From positions 62,001 to 126,000 of the forward strand of contig NZ_JAGFBV010000004.1 of the NCBI RefSeq assembly GCF_017948595.1: DNA of 64,000 nt. The letters run 5' to 3'. Of this stretch, positions 53,655-64,000 are shown one piece after another; within the stretch, counting starts at the first letter, position 1; every line of letters starts with the position of its first letter. The position numbers were made by a program, and so were the translations under genes. This stretch comes from Flavobacterium geliluteum (GTDB lineage: Bacteria > Bacteroidota > Bacteroidia > Flavobacteriales > Flavobacteriaceae). The notes beneath the pieces were generated by a model, which saw nothing but the letters and a program-made list of their open reading frames with translations, searched no databases and had not been told where the DNA came from.

Positions 53655-55352
53655 CTAGCTCAATCTAATATCAGAAACACTGGCTCCTGTAGGAATCATT
53701 GGAAATACATTGTTCTCTTTTTCGACCATTACTTCTAAGAAATAAGAATCTTTTGAAGCCATCATTTCTGCTACAGCAGCATCTAAATCCTCACGTTTGG
53801 TGACTTTTTTTGCTTTGATATGATAACCTTCAGCAATGGCTACAAAATTGGGATTGATCATTTTTGTAGAAGCATACCGATTATCAAAAAACAATTGTTG
53901 CCACTGACGTACCATTCCGAGGAATTCATTGTTTAGAATAACAATTTTTACAGGAACTTTGGTCTGAAAAATGGTGCCCAATTCCTGAATCGTCATCTGA
54001 AAACCTCCATCACCGATAATAGCGACTACTTCACGATCCGGTCTTCCCATTTTAGCTCCAATTGCAGCTGGCAACGCAAATCCCATAGTTCCTAAACCTC
54101 CGGAAGTAATATTACTTTTGGTCGAATTGAATTTTGCATACCGACAAGCGAACATCTGATGCTGGCCCACATCCGAAACCATAATAGCATCACCTTTTGA
54201 ATGTTTATTGATCATTTCGATGGTTTCTCCCATCGAAATACCTTTATCATTTGTCGGATTTAATTCTTCTTTTATTACCGATTCAAACTCAATTTTTTGT
54301 TTTTCTTTGAACTCGTTGTGCCAAGATTCATGCGATTTCTGGTCAATTAGAGGCAATAAGGCAGTCAAAGCTTCTTTTACATCACCTAAAACTGCTACTT
54401 CGGTTTTTACATTTTTATCAATTTCTGACGGATCTATTTCAAAATGAATCACTTTTGCCTGTTTGGCATAAGTCTTCAAATCTCCCGTTACACGGTCATC
54501 AAAACGCATTCCGAAAGCTATTAAAACATCACATTCGTTGGTTAGTAAATTAGGTCCGTAATTTCCGTGCATTCCCAACATTCCAACATTTAAAGGATGA
54601 TCCGTTGGCAAAGCCGAAAGTCCAAGAATCGTCCAGGCGGCAGGAATTCCAGATTTTTCAACCAAAGCTTTAAATTCAGCTTCGGCTTGGCCTAAGATAA
54701 TTCCTTGCCCAAAAACGATAAAGGGTTTTTTAGCAGTATTAATTAATTCTGCGGCCGCAGCTACTTGATCTAATTTTAATTTAGGAACCGGAACATAACT
54801 TCTGATCGAAGTACATTTTTCGTAACTAAACTCAAGTTCATCAAATTGAGCATTTTTGGTAATATCAATCAATACAGGACCTGGACGGCCGGAACGGGCA
54901 ATATAAAATGCTTTTGCAATAATTTCAGGAATCTCAGAAGCCTCTGTAATCTGATAATTCCATTTGGTAACCGGGGTTGAAATTCCGATAATATCAGTTT
55001 CCTGAAAAGCATCAGAACCCAATAGATGTTTTCCCACCTGCCCCGTGATACAGACCATCGGAGTCGAATCTATTTGTGCATCTGCAATTCCTGTAACTAA
55101 ATTTGTAGCACCTGGCCCAGAGGTAGCAATTGCGATCCCTACTTTTCCTGTAGCTCTCGCATATCCTTGAGCTGCGTGTGTTGCCCCTTGTTCGTGACGT
55201 ACTAAAACATGGTGTAATTGATCTTGAAATTTATATAATTCGTCATAAACCGGCATTATAGCTCCTCCCGGATAACCATAAACCAAGTCTACTCCTTCTG
55301 CCAGCAAACATCTAATAACGGCTTCGGCGCCTGATATTTTTATCTTTCCCAT
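53655..55352 (-). CDS. ilvB: Acetolactate synthase large subunit
   Basis: A 565-aa thiamine-diphosphate enzyme. VYGYPGGAIMPVYDEL and RHEQGATHAAQGYARATGK (with the catalytic glutamate) lie in the N-terminal domain, and the ThDP-binding GDGGFQMTIQEL near residue 442 with a later NN in the C-terminal domain. It condenses two pyruvates to acetolactate, or pyruvate and 2-oxobutyrate, for valine, leucine and isoleucine. Length is normal. It lies 58 bp after ilvD in the same transcript. Confidence 0.96.
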   Translation of the reverse strand: MGKIKISGAEAVIRCLLAEGVDLVYGYPGGAIMPVYDELYKFQDQLHHVLVRHEQGATHAAQGYARATGKVGIAIATSGPGATNLVTGIADAQIDSTPMVCITGQVGKHLLGSDAFQETDIIGISTPVTKWNYQITEASEIPEIIAKAFYIARSGRPGPVLIDITKNAQFDELEFSYEKCTSIRSYVPVPKLKLDQVAAAAELINTAKKPFIVFGQGIILGQAEAEFKALVEKSGIPAAWTILGLSALPTDHPLNVGMLGMHGNYGPNLLTNECDVLIAFGMRFDDRVTGDLKTYAKQAKVIHFEIDPSEIDKNVKTEVAVLGDVKEALTALLPLIDQKSHESWHNEFKEKQKIEFESVIKEELNPTNDKGISMGETIEMINKHSKGDAIMVSDVGQHQMFACRYAKFNSTKSNITSGGLGTMGFALPAAIGAKMGRPDREVVAIIGDGGFQMTIQELGTIFQTKVPVKIVILNNEFLGMVRQWQQLFFDNRYASTKMINPNFVAIAEGYHIKAKKVTKREDLDAAVAEMMASKDSYFLEVMVEKENNVFPMIPTGASVSDIRLS

Positions 55353-55410
55353 TTGGTAATTTTATTGTTTAGAATTTGAAAAAATACATTTCAAATTCGT
55401 TTTTTGTCGA

Positions 55411-57084
55411 TTATTTATCGGTTACGCAACCGGTAGAAGCGCTAGAAACAGACCTTGCATATTTAAGCAAAACTCCTTTTGTCGCCTTCAAAGCGGGCTG
55501 AACCCAGTTAGCTTTTCTTTTAGCAAATTCTTCATCGGATATTTTAAGGTCGATGGTGTTTTTTACAGCGTCGATGGCAATTAAATCGCCTTCCTGAACT
55601 AATGCAATACCGCCTCCATCATACGCTTCAGGTGTTATGTGACCTACCACAAAACCATGTGAACCTCCTGAAAACCTACCATCTGTAATCAGAGCAACGC
55701 TACTTCCTAGTCCTGCTCCTATAATGGCAGAAGTCGGTTTTAGCATTTCGGGCATTCCCGGACCACCTTTTGGTCCACAATTCCTGATGACGACGACATC
55801 ACCTGGTTTTACTTTTCCGGCCTGAATACCGGGAATAACATCAAATTCACCTTCAAAAATTACAGCCGGCCCTTCAAAATATTCTCCTTCTTTTCCGCTA
55901 ATTTTAGCTACAGCCCCTTCAGAAGCAAGGTTACCGTATAAAATCTGAATATTTCCGGTTGGTTTTAAGGCCTTCTGAATTTCATGAATTACTTGCTGAC
56001 CATCCTGTAAATCTGGAATTCCAGATAAATTTTCGGCTACTGTTTTTCCTGTTACAGTCAAACAATCTCCATGAATCAAACCTTCTTTTAGCAAATATTT
56101 CATCACGGCAGGAACTCCTCCAACAGCGTGAATATCTTCCATCATGTATTTACCACTAGGTTTTAAGTCGGCAAGAACAGGTGTTTTATCACTAATTCTT
56201 TGAAAATCATCAATTGTAATATCCACATCTACAGCATGAGCCATTGCTATAAGGTGCATGACAGCATTGGTAGAACCTCCTAAAACCGCCACCAAAGTGA
56301 TTGCGTTTTCAAAGGCTTTGCGTGTCATGATATCTTTTGGTTTAATATCTTTTTCTAATAATATTCTGATCGCTTTTCCTGCATCAAAACATTCTTGCTT
56401 TTTTTCGTCACTCAAAGCAGGATTTGAAGAACTATATGGTAAACTCATTCCCAACGCTTCAATTGCAGAAGACATGGTATTGGCTGTGTACATTCCGCCA
56501 CAGGCACCTGCTCCTGGGCAAGCATTTTGTATTACCCCTTTAAAATCTTCCGGTGAGATTTCGTTTTTAAATTTTTTCCCCAAAGCTTCAAAAGCAGAAA
56601 CAATATTTAACGATTCTCCTTTCCATGTTCCAGAATGAATAGATCCTCCGTAAACCATTATAGCGGGTCTGTTTACTCTTCCCATTGCCATCAAAGCTCC
56701 TGGCATATTTTTATCGCAACCCGGAATAGCAATCAAGCTATCATACCATTGTGCGCCCATAACAGTCTCAATAGAATCGGCAATAACATCACGGGAAACC
56801 AATGAAAAACGCATTCCATCTGTACCGTTTGAAATCCCATCACTCACTCCAATAGTATTAAAAATAAGTCCGACTAAATCTGCATCCCATACCCCTTTTT
56901 TAACATCTTTTGCCAAATCGTTCAAATGCATGTTGCAGGTATTTCCCTCGTAACCCATGCTGACAATGCCTACTTGTGCTTTTTTCAAATCTTCTTCAGT
57001 TAAACCAATACCATACAACATGGCTTGCGCTGCAGGTTGTGTTTGATCTTGAGTGATGGTTTTGCTGTACTTATTTAATTCCAT
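55411..57084 (-). CDS. ilvD: Dihydroxy-acid dehydratase
   Basis: A 557-aa Fe-S enzyme that dehydrates dihydroxyisovalerate and dihydroxymethylvalerate. The cysteines that hold the cluster are in GCDKNMPG near residue 125 and [12 protein letters not shown] near 198; the EGNTCNMHL segment near residue 49 gives the third. It is the first gene after the leader peptide and attenuator, 37 bp or so after the terminator hairpin, so its expression and that of ilvBNC depend on readthrough. Confidence 0.96.
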   Translation of the reverse strand: MELNKYSKTITQDQTQPAAQAMLYGIGLTEEDLKKAQVGIVSMGYEGNTCNMHLNDLAKDVKKGVWDADLVGLIFNTIGVSDGISNGTDGMRFSLVSRDVIADSIETVMGAQWYDSLIAIPGCDKNMPGALMAMGRVNRPAIMVYGGSIHSGTWKGESLNIVSAFEALGKKFKNEISPEDFKGVIQNACPGAGACGGMYTANTMSSAIEALGMSLPYSSSNPALSDEKKQECFDAGKAIRILLEKDIKPKDIMTRKAFENAITLVAVLGGSTNAVMHLIAMAHAVDVDITIDDFQRISDKTPVLADLKPSGKYMMEDIHAVGGVPAVMKYLLKEGLIHGDCLTVTGKTVAENLSGIPDLQDGQQVIHEIQKALKPTGNIQILYGNLASEGAVAKISGKEGEYFEGPAVIFEGEFDVIPGIQAGKVKPGDVVVIRNCGPKGGPGMPEMLKPTSAIIGAGLGSSVALITDGRFSGGSHGFVVGHITPEAYDGGGIALVQEGDLIAIDAVKNTIDLKISDEEFAKRKANWVQPALKATKGVLLKYARSVSSASTGCVTDK

Positions 57085-57111
57085 TATGTTAAATTGTATT
57101 TTAATTTTTAT

Positions 57112-57143
57112 TCAAAAAAAAACCTCCCAATATCTGGAAGGTT
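57112..57143 (-). terminator. Attenuator terminator before ilvD
   Basis: On the minus strand AACCTTCC and GGGAGGTT pair around AGATATT, then a run of nine T including the stem end. The single T-G pair is a wobble only on the minus-strand RNA. It lies 25 nt past the leader peptide stop and 28 nt before ilvD, where a normal operon would have no terminator. Confidence 0.8.
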
Positions 57144-57167
57144 TATAATATATTTTTTCAATTATAT

Positions 57168-57242
57168 TTATAACATTCCCGATGCAGATGTGTGAATCAC
57201 ATTGACAACAAAGACAGTAGTAATAATAATTGAGATTTGCAT
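57168..57242 (-). CDS. ilv leader peptide, 24 aa
   Basis: A short gene from the ATG at 57242 to the TAA at 57168-57170. The peptide contains SIIITTVFVVNVI, with five Ile, four Val, three Thr and a Leu, and is otherwise poor in other residues (MQ... HTSASGML). Codons are ATC, ATT and GTC/GTT/GTG. Dense codons for the pathway products and the terminator 25 nt downstream are the hallmarks of translation-coupled attenuation. When Ile- or Val-tRNA is scarce the ribosome would stall here and prevent termination. An AU-rich alternative hairpin (TTATAA repeated at about 57172 and 57143) lies between. Confidence 0.75.
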   Translation of the reverse strand: MQISIIITTVFVVNVIHTSASGML

Positions 57243-57352
57243 TATTAGTTTTTTTAGCTCTGTAAAAGTATAAAAACTATAAGGACTAAAAAAATAAATT
57301 CTCAACTTTTTAAATACTTTTTGTTGTTTATTTTATAATTTTAATAAAAAAT

Positions 57353-58471
57353 TTAAACTATTGTTGATTGACCAATATGAACATTATCATTATTAAAATA
57401 CAACAAATCGTCTTTACTAAAAATAAAGTTTGAGACAAACTCTCCTACTTCATTAGTCCCAAATTTTGAATCGGGTTTTAAATCTGTGGTTACAACTTGA
57501 AATTCTATTGCTTTTTCAACCGCTTGATAGACCACATTGGCCTCTTTAAACAAACCAAAATGTTCCAGCAACATCGCCGCAGATAAAATAGAAGCAATAG
57601 GATTGGCAATATTTTTTCCTTTAGCCTGCGGATATGATCCGTGAATGGGTTCAAAAAGAGCATTTTTTTCGCCCAATGAAGCCGAAGCCAAAAGTCCTAT
57701 AGAGCCTGTAATCACACTTGCTTCATCTGATAAAATATCTCCAAAAAGATTCTCTGTCAAAATCACGTCAAACTGTTTTGGATTCAGAATGATTTGCATT
57801 GCAGCATTATCAACAAACAAAAAGTCCAGAAGCACATCCGGATACTCTTCGCCTATTTTCTGCACCACTTTTCTCCATAATCTCGAGGTTTCCAAAACAT
57901 TCGCTTTGTCTACCATTGTTAACTTTTTACGTCGGTTTTGTGCCGATTTAAAAGCTAAATGTGTAATTCTGGTAATTTCCTCCTCTGAATATTCACATAA
58001 ATCCGAAGCGTATGTCCCTTCATCATTGAGGGTTTTGGCTCCAAAATAAGCGCCTCCTGTCAGTTCTCTAAAAATAGTAAAATCTGCTCCTTCTATTATT
58101 TCTCTCTTTAACGGAGAAGCGTCAATTAAGGCTTTATAAGGTTTTATTGGTCGAATATTTGCAAACAAACCTAATTCTTTTCGCAATTTTAATAATCCTT
58201 GCTCTGGACGAACTTTTGCATTTGGATTATTATCATATTTTGGATCGCCAATAGCCCCAAATAAAACGGCGTCTGTATTCAAACAAAGATTTAGCGTTTG
58301 TTCTGGCAATGGATTTCCTGTCTTGTCAATGGCGATTGCGCCCATGAGCGCTTCTTCAAAAACAAATTCATGATTGTAAACCTCGCCAATCGCATACAAT
58401 GTTTTTTTGGCTTGTAAAATGACCTCTGGACCTATTCCGTCTCCTGGTAACACAGCTATTTTCAAATTCAT
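57353..58471 (-). CDS. leuB: 3-isopropylmalate dehydrogenase
   Basis: A 372-aa NAD-dependent dehydrogenase of leucine synthesis. Features: VLPGDGIGPEVI at residues 7-18, the substrate loop FRELTGGAYFG near 134, DKANVLETSRLW near 190 and PIHGSYPQAKGKNIANP near 280. It oxidises and decarboxylates 3-isopropylmalate. Length is normal. It follows leuA by 76 bp. The leuC and leuD genes that would normally be near are not here. Its stop is 110 bp before the leader peptide ATG of ilvD. Confidence 0.95.
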   Translation of the reverse strand: MNLKIAVLPGDGIGPEVILQAKKTLYAIGEVYNHEFVFEEALMGAIAIDKTGNPLPEQTLNLCLNTDAVLFGAIGDPKYDNNPNAKVRPEQGLLKLRKELGLFANIRPIKPYKALIDASPLKREIIEGADFTIFRELTGGAYFGAKTLNDEGTYASDLCEYSEEEITRITHLAFKSAQNRRKKLTMVDKANVLETSRLWRKVVQKIGEEYPDVLLDFLFVDNAAMQIILNPKQFDVILTENLFGDILSDEASVITGSIGLLASASLGEKNALFEPIHGSYPQAKGKNIANPIASILSAAMLLEHFGLFKEANVVYQAVEKAIEFQVVTTDLKPDSKFGTNEVGEFVSNFIFSKDDLLYFNNDNVHIGQSTIV

Positions 58472-58547
58472 AACGTCTCGTTCTTTATGTATTTAAATCT
58501 TTATTTTTCTCTTTCTTCTATGCTCTTTACTCTATTCTCTTTTTCAA

Positions 58548-59729
<1,182 letters not shown>

Positions 59730-59878
59730 TTATTTAATGTAATTTCACATCTTGATAACAAATATATATTGTAGTTCTCAAGTACAAAATTCATTTTAAC
59801 GAAATTATACTGTTCATAAAACAATTTATAACGAATTAAACAACTGAAAATCAATAATTTATATTATTATATTTTACA

Positions 59879-61423
59879 ATGGCTAACCATCAAAAAGATT
59901 TCTTATTTGTACTGATTAAATCTCTTTCAAAGTCGGAAAAAAGGCAGTTTAAAATTTTTGCGAGCCGACTCGAAACCAGTTCTAATACGAAATTTATTGA
60001 ATTATTTAACATTTTAGATAAATCCGAAACCTACGATGAGAAGCTCATTCTAAAGAGTGGTATTATCAAAAAAGTACAGCTTTCTAACTTAAAATCATAT
60101 TTGTACAAGCAAATTTTGGTCAGCATACGATTGAATATTCCCAGCCAAAATATTCGTTATCAACTGCGTGAACAAATCGATTTTGCGGTTATTTTGTACA
60201 ATAAAGGTTTATACAAACAGAGTTTGAAAATTCTGGACAAAACGAAAATTATTGCACTTGAAAATGACGAAAAATTAATTGCGTATGAAATTGTAGAATT
60301 CGAAAAATTGATCGAATCACAATACATCACCCGAAGTATTCAGGGGCGTGCCGATGAATTGGTTATTCAGGCCAAAGAATTGAATTACAGAAATACAATC
60401 TCAAGCAAATTATCAAATTTATCGCTTCAATTGTACGGAATCATGCTAAAAACGGGTTACGTAAAAAGTGACGAAGAGTACAAATACATCGACGATTATT
60501 TTAATAAACATATTGCCAAATTAGACGAAACTAAATTTGGTTTTCGTGAAAAATATTGGTTTTATAATGCCAATTTATGGCGCAGTTTCTTGGTTCAGGA
60601 CTTTTTAGCGAGTTATAAATATGCTTATAAATGGGTTACTTTATTTTATGATAACCCAAATATGATCTATCAAAATCCGGTATTTTTTCTAAAAGGGAAT
60701 CATTACTTTCTGGAATCGCTTTATATGCTTAAGTATACGTCTAATTTTAAGAAATACTTATCGCTTTTAGAACAAACTATTACTGATGATAAATTTCCTG
60801 CAAATGATAACATTGCATCGCTATCATTTTTATATATCTATAATAATAAGCTGAATCTTCATATTCTGGAAGGAACTTTTGCCGAAAGTGAATATCTGAT
60901 TCCTGAAATTTTAGATAAGATAAAATTACACAGCGAACATCTTGACGAACATCACGAAATGTTATTTTTCTATAAAATTGCCTCTATTTATTTTGGAAAT
61001 GAAAAGTATACAGAATGTATTTATTATTTAGATAAAATCATTAATAATAAGAACTTAACGATGCGGGAAGATTTAATGTGTTTTGCAAGGCTCTTGTCTT
61101 TAATTGCGCATTATGAGTTAGGAAAAGATTATTACCTAGAAAATCATCTTAAAAACACGTATAAATTCTTATTGAAAATGAACGACTTGCATGAAGTTCA
61201 AAAAGAAATTATCAAGTTTTTAAAAAATCTGAATAATTTTTATCCTGCTGATATTAAAAAAGAATTCAAAAAAATGCATGTTCGTTTTGTAGAACTTGAA
61301 AAGAATACTTACGAAAAAAGAGCTTTTTTATATCTGGATATTATTTCCTGGCTTGAAAGCAAAATCGAAAATCGAAAAATAGCCGATATTATTAAGGAAA
61401 AGGCAAAATTGAATAGTCGATAG
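59879..61423 (+). CDS. Large helical cytoplasmic protein, 514 aa
   Basis: A 514-aa soluble protein rich in leucine, lysine, tyrosine and phenylalanine and almost wholly helical by appearance, with blocks resembling tetratricopeptide pairs (YNKGLYKQSLKILDKTKIIALEND, KYTECIYYLDKIINNKN). No signal peptide, membrane helix or catalytic motif is seen. Similar 500-aa proteins occur in Flavobacteriaceae with no assigned role. It diverges from leuA, with about 150 bp between starts, and is transcribed alone. I do not recognise the function. Confidence 0.78.
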   Translation: MANHQKDFLFVLIKSLSKSEKRQFKIFASRLETSSNTKFIELFNILDKSETYDEKLILKSGIIKKVQLSNLKSYLYKQILVSIRLNIPSQNIRYQLREQIDFAVILYNKGLYKQSLKILDKTKIIALENDEKLIAYEIVEFEKLIESQYITRSIQGRADELVIQAKELNYRNTISSKLSNLSLQLYGIMLKTGYVKSDEEYKYIDDYFNKHIAKLDETKFGFREKYWFYNANLWRSFLVQDFLASYKYAYKWVTLFYDNPNMIYQNPVFFLKGNHYFLESLYMLKYTSNFKKYLSLLEQTITDDKFPANDNIASLSFLYIYNNKLNLHILEGTFAESEYLIPEILDKIKLHSEHLDEHHEMLFFYKIASIYFGNEKYTECIYYLDKIINNKNLTMREDLMCFARLLSLIAHYELGKDYYLENHLKNTYKFLLKMNDLHEVQKEIIKFLKNLNNFYPADIKKEFKKMHVRFVELEKNTYEKRAFLYLDIISWLESKIENRKIADIIKEKAKLNSR

Positions 61424-61607
61424 GGTTTAAAATCCAATATTTTAAAATCCAAATTCTAATAAAAATGGGGGAAAGATTAAAAGCGTTGACACCGTTTTTT
61501 GTCATTACCGAATGGAAAATTTTAAAAAAAACGTGCATAAAATTGCAAATCTTTGTCGAGCCACTTGCGAAAATTTCTCCTTTGTCGAAATGACAAATTT
61601 TAACTAA

Positions 61608-61650
61608 ACAACAAACCCGACAGACTTTAAAAATCTATCGAGTTTGTTGT
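61608..61650 (-). terminator. Terminator of the M1 aminopeptidase gene
   Basis: A 17-bp stem from ACAACAAACCCGACAGA and TCTATCGAGTTTGTTGT. The two non-Watson-Crick pairs are G-U wobbles on the minus-strand RNA, matching the direction of the gene. The upstream gap 61424-61607 holds a TCGAAATGACAAATTTT repeat piece and a TTTAAAATCCAA direct repeat. Confidence 0.7.
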
Positions 61651-61666
61651 ATCAATTATAATTGGC

Positions 61667-63322
61667 TTATTCCACAATATTAGCACTAGTTACATAAAAA
61701 TTCTTATCAACTTCTAAAATTCGATTTTCGTTTGTTACTTTCTCTGATTTCCAGCTTGTAGTAGGTTTCAACCAAGTTTCAACACCATTTACAGTCACTC
61801 TTACAGGCATATCAAAGTTGGGTACACAGTTTGTCCAATGGTAACCCAATTGTCCGTCTTTAAAAATATATTCTAAAACCGGAATTTGAGTTGTTGTCAA
61901 ATATTGTGCAAAAACGTTGCTGAAATTAATTCCGGATTGCGTATTGATGTAATCCTGAATTTGCTTAGAAGTTACCGTTTGGTGGTAAAAGGTACTGTTT
62001 AAAGCTCTTAAAATCGATTTCCATTTGGCATCATCATTAATAATTTGGCGAATGGTGTGCAGCATATTGGCTCCTTTTGGATACATATCCCCAGAACCTT
62101 CGTTGTTGACATCGTAATGCCCTATAATGGGTTTATCATTCTGAATCCCTCTTCTACAACCTATTACATACTCTGCTCCCGCTTCTTTACCATAATAATA
62201 TTCTACAAAAAGACTCTCCGAATAATTGGTAAAACTCTCGTGAATCCACATATCTGCAATATCTTTGTAAGTGATATTATTAGCAAACCATTCGTGCCCA
62301 GACTCATGGATGATGATAAAATCAAATTTTAATCCCCAGCCTGTTCCGCTTAAATCACGACCCAAATAACCGTTCTTGTACCCATTGCCATACGTCACAC
62401 TACTTTGATGCTCCATCCCTAAATAAGGTGCCTCTACCAATTTGTAACTGTCTTCATAAAAAGGATACGGACCAAACCAGTTTTCAAATGCTTTTAACAT
62501 TCTTGGCGCATCTTTAAATTGTTCTTTGGCAATCTCTAAATTGTCTCTTAAAACATAATAATTACAATCTAAATCTCCTTTTTCTCCTTTATATTTCTCA
62601 GAAAAATTAACGTAATCGCCAATATTTATATTTACTCCGTAGTTATTAATAGGGTTCGAAACATACCAATTGAATGTCTTAGTGCCGTCTTTTTCTTTTT
62701 TAACGCTTTGCAATCTTCCGTTTGAAACATCGGTTAAATCTCCCGGAACATTCACGCTAATGAGCATATTTTCTACTTCATCATACATGTGATCTTTGTT
62801 CGGCCACCAAACGCTCGCACCCAATCCCTGACAGGAAGACGCAATAAAATCTTTTCCGTTTTTGTCTTTTTTCCAAGTAATTCCTCCGTCCCAAGGTGGT
62901 TTTATCGCTTCTTTGGGTTTTCCTCCAAATGAAATAACAATTTCTTTGGTTGCACCTATTTTTTGAGCAGCGGTCAATTCGATAGAAAAGACATTTCCTT
63001 CTCTTTCAAATTTCAATTCTTTTCCGTCCTGCATTACTTTATAAATCTGCATAGGTTCCTGCAAATCGATCTGCATTTTTTTGTAATCACTTAAAACTGT
63101 ATAACGTATCGTGTTGGAACCTTTGATTGTTTTGTCTCCAGGATTTACTTTTATATCCAAATGATAGTATTTCAAATCCCACCAAGCTCTTTCTTTTGTG
63201 ATGCTTCCGCGCAAGGTATCCTGATGTGTAAAAACGGTTTCAGACTTGTTAAGAAGTCCTTGTGCATTGGCTGAAGAACCAACCAGAAAGGCGAAAAAAA
63301 CGCCACCAAAATATTTTTTCAT
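61667..63322 (-). CDS. Exported M1 family aminopeptidase
   Basis: A 551-aa zinc peptidase with signal peptide (FGGVFFAFLVGSSANAQ). The exopeptidase motif is YLGMEHQSSVTYG near residue 303, and zinc binding is HESGHEWFANN with the third ligand 18 residues later in WIHESFTNY. It removes N-terminal residues from peptides in the periplasm. It is shorter than PepN-type enzymes (about 870 aa) and lacks the C-terminal ERAP-type domain. It follows the hisIE gene on the same strand after about 590 bp, so it is probably separate. Confidence 0.92.
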   Translation of the reverse strand: MKKYFGGVFFAFLVGSSANAQGLLNKSETVFTHQDTLRGSITKERAWWDLKYYHLDIKVNPGDKTIKGSNTIRYTVLSDYKKMQIDLQEPMQIYKVMQDGKELKFEREGNVFSIELTAAQKIGATKEIVISFGGKPKEAIKPPWDGGITWKKDKNGKDFIASSCQGLGASVWWPNKDHMYDEVENMLISVNVPGDLTDVSNGRLQSVKKEKDGTKTFNWYVSNPINNYGVNINIGDYVNFSEKYKGEKGDLDCNYYVLRDNLEIAKEQFKDAPRMLKAFENWFGPYPFYEDSYKLVEAPYLGMEHQSSVTYGNGYKNGYLGRDLSGTGWGLKFDFIIIHESGHEWFANNITYKDIADMWIHESFTNYSESLFVEYYYGKEAGAEYVIGCRRGIQNDKPIIGHYDVNNEGSGDMYPKGANMLHTIRQIINDDAKWKSILRALNSTFYHQTVTSKQIQDYINTQSGINFSNVFAQYLTTTQIPVLEYIFKDGQLGYHWTNCVPNFDMPVRVTVNGVETWLKPTTSWKSEKVTNENRILEVDKNFYVTSANIVE

Positions 63323-63909
63323 TTTTAGAAATTTGGTATAAATAAAGTTACAGATGCGAAATTAATCCATAACAAAAGTAAACATTACGATTAAGTTTTT
63401 ACTGTTTTAACGATAGCTATTCTAAAAAAGTAGTTTTAAAATTGATTACTATTCTCTTTTTTAACTTTTAAGAACATTCTAAAATTGATGAAATTCGTTT
63501 AAGAATAGTTTTCTTTCACTGTCGTGAAAACCGAATGTATTGGTACTAGAAATTAAAAAGTTTTTATACTGATTTTATTTTCGCTTTTTTTCTAGTGAAG
63601 GTAGAATCCTCGCTAGAAGCTAACAAAAACTTTTTTTATCTTGAGTAAATTTCAGACGGAGATTCTTCCTTCGTCAGAATGACAAGATGGGTTTATCTAC
63701 TCTGTGATCATTTAGCTTATAACCTATTTTAATATTTTAAAATATAGCATTCAAGTTCTTTATTTACTAAAATTCCCCTCTAAAACCTAAAGCCTTAGCC
63801 CTGATGGAAACGGCATCCTTTTGTGCTGGGGTTCAGCACAAAAGATACAGTGTACAGCAGGAAATAGCTTCTAATTATTGAACTGAGCTCGTAAACTTAA
63901 GCCACCATT
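63323..63909. other. Intergenic region with repeats between M1 and hisIE genes
   Basis: No open frame is supported. A GAGATTCTTCCTTCGTCAG repeat lies near 63660, an imperfect inverted pair TTCTAG / CTAGAA at about 63590-63616, and element copy F at 63792-63872. The M1 promoter lies in the first 150 bp. Confidence 0.5.
63792..63872 (+). repeat. Structured dispersed element, copy F
   Basis: Begins GCCTTAGCCCTGAT and ends AGCAGGAAATAGCTTCT. The central hairpin 63818-63844 is a perfect 11-bp stem (CTTTTGTGCTG / CAGCACAAAAG) with loop GGGTT. Confidence 0.78.
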
Positions 63910-64000
63910 TTACTTCTGGCGTTTCTTTAAAACATCAACAACGTCATTTAACTGAAAGCCTTTGGCCTGCAACAGAATCAGGTAATGAAATAATAAATCT
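63910..64000 (-). CDS. hisIE: HisIE, C-terminal fragment
   Basis: The last 29 codons of a minus-strand gene whose start lies beyond the window; the stop TAA is at 63910-63912. The translated end DLLFHYLILLQAKGFQLND and then VVDVLKKRQK matches the C-terminal helix of phosphoribosyl-ATP pyrophosphatase, with the ADLxYHLLVLL-type pattern. HisIE hydrolyses PR-ATP and then opens the PR-AMP ring in histidine synthesis. The fragment alone cannot show whether the HisI domain is fused; I infer HisIE from the usual flavobacterial arrangement. Confidence 0.72.
   Translation of the reverse strand, partial: DLLFHYLILLQAKGFQLNDVVDVLKKRQK

Overview
The window is a stretch of chromosome from a member of the Flavobacteriaceae, most likely Flavobacterium. 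The basis is AT-rich DNA, TAnnTTTG-type -7 promoter elements, no obvious Shine-Dalgarno sequences, and protein families typical of Bacteroidota (DUF885, DUF2911, DUF3817, DUF6155, fused CcsBA, short LeuA, SusC-free carbohydrate genes). No tRNA or rRNA gene, CRISPR array, prophage or insertion sequence was seen. Two genes are cut by the window edges: a DUF885 peptidase-like protein on the left and the C-terminus of HisIE on the right.

Layout. 1-10 kb: DUF885 end, thioesterase, lipoprotein, MscS channel with DUF3817 protein, two DEAD/DEAH helicases, type II NADH dehydrogenase and a Bcr/CflA drug exporter. 10-17 kb: a secreted protein, an AT-rich gap with an orphan membrane protein, a cNMP/CBS/DUF294 nucleotidyltransferase paired with a DnaQ-like exonuclease, a 46-aa basic protein, a parvulin, an EamA permease and a fasciclin protein. 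17-27 kb: an ExbD-like protein lacking the usual membrane aspartate, ribosomal protein S1, a HExxH protein, an arsenic resistance cluster (arsR, DUF6428, arsC-like, acr3) with two matching operators, and CcsBA for cytochrome c maturation. 27-36 kb: a GH28 pectinase behind a perfect LacI-type palindrome, then the DUF2520 / KdsC-like / UbiA / Maf cluster, a small MscS, an AI-2E transporter, an outer-membrane POTRA/barrel protein and a secreted basic protein. 36-49 kb: PIG-L deacetylase with a 35-aa membrane peptide and an SSS symporter, DUF2911, HAD, TcdA, TatD, DUF1684, an MFS exporter, and a BlaI/M56 signalling pair. 49-64 kb: acetyl-CoA synthetase, then the branched-chain amino acid cluster leuA-leuB-[leader peptide + attenuator]-ilvD-ilvB-ilvN-ilvC on the minus strand, a 514-aa helical protein, an M1 aminopeptidase and the end of hisIE.

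The most interesting non-coding signals are as follows. (1) Six dispersed copies of an ~80-nt structured element share conserved outer sequences and a central hairpin whose stem sequence changes while pairing is kept, with G-U wobbles that point to one RNA strand. (2) A 24-codon Ile/Val-rich leader peptide is followed by an intrinsic terminator just before ilvD, which is a transcription attenuator. (3) Several palindromic operators lie on promoters (arsR, blaI, GH28). (4) A promoter-terminator pair without a gene sits at about 36.26-36.53 kb and is a possible small RNA. Several other short repeat families fill the intergenic spaces.
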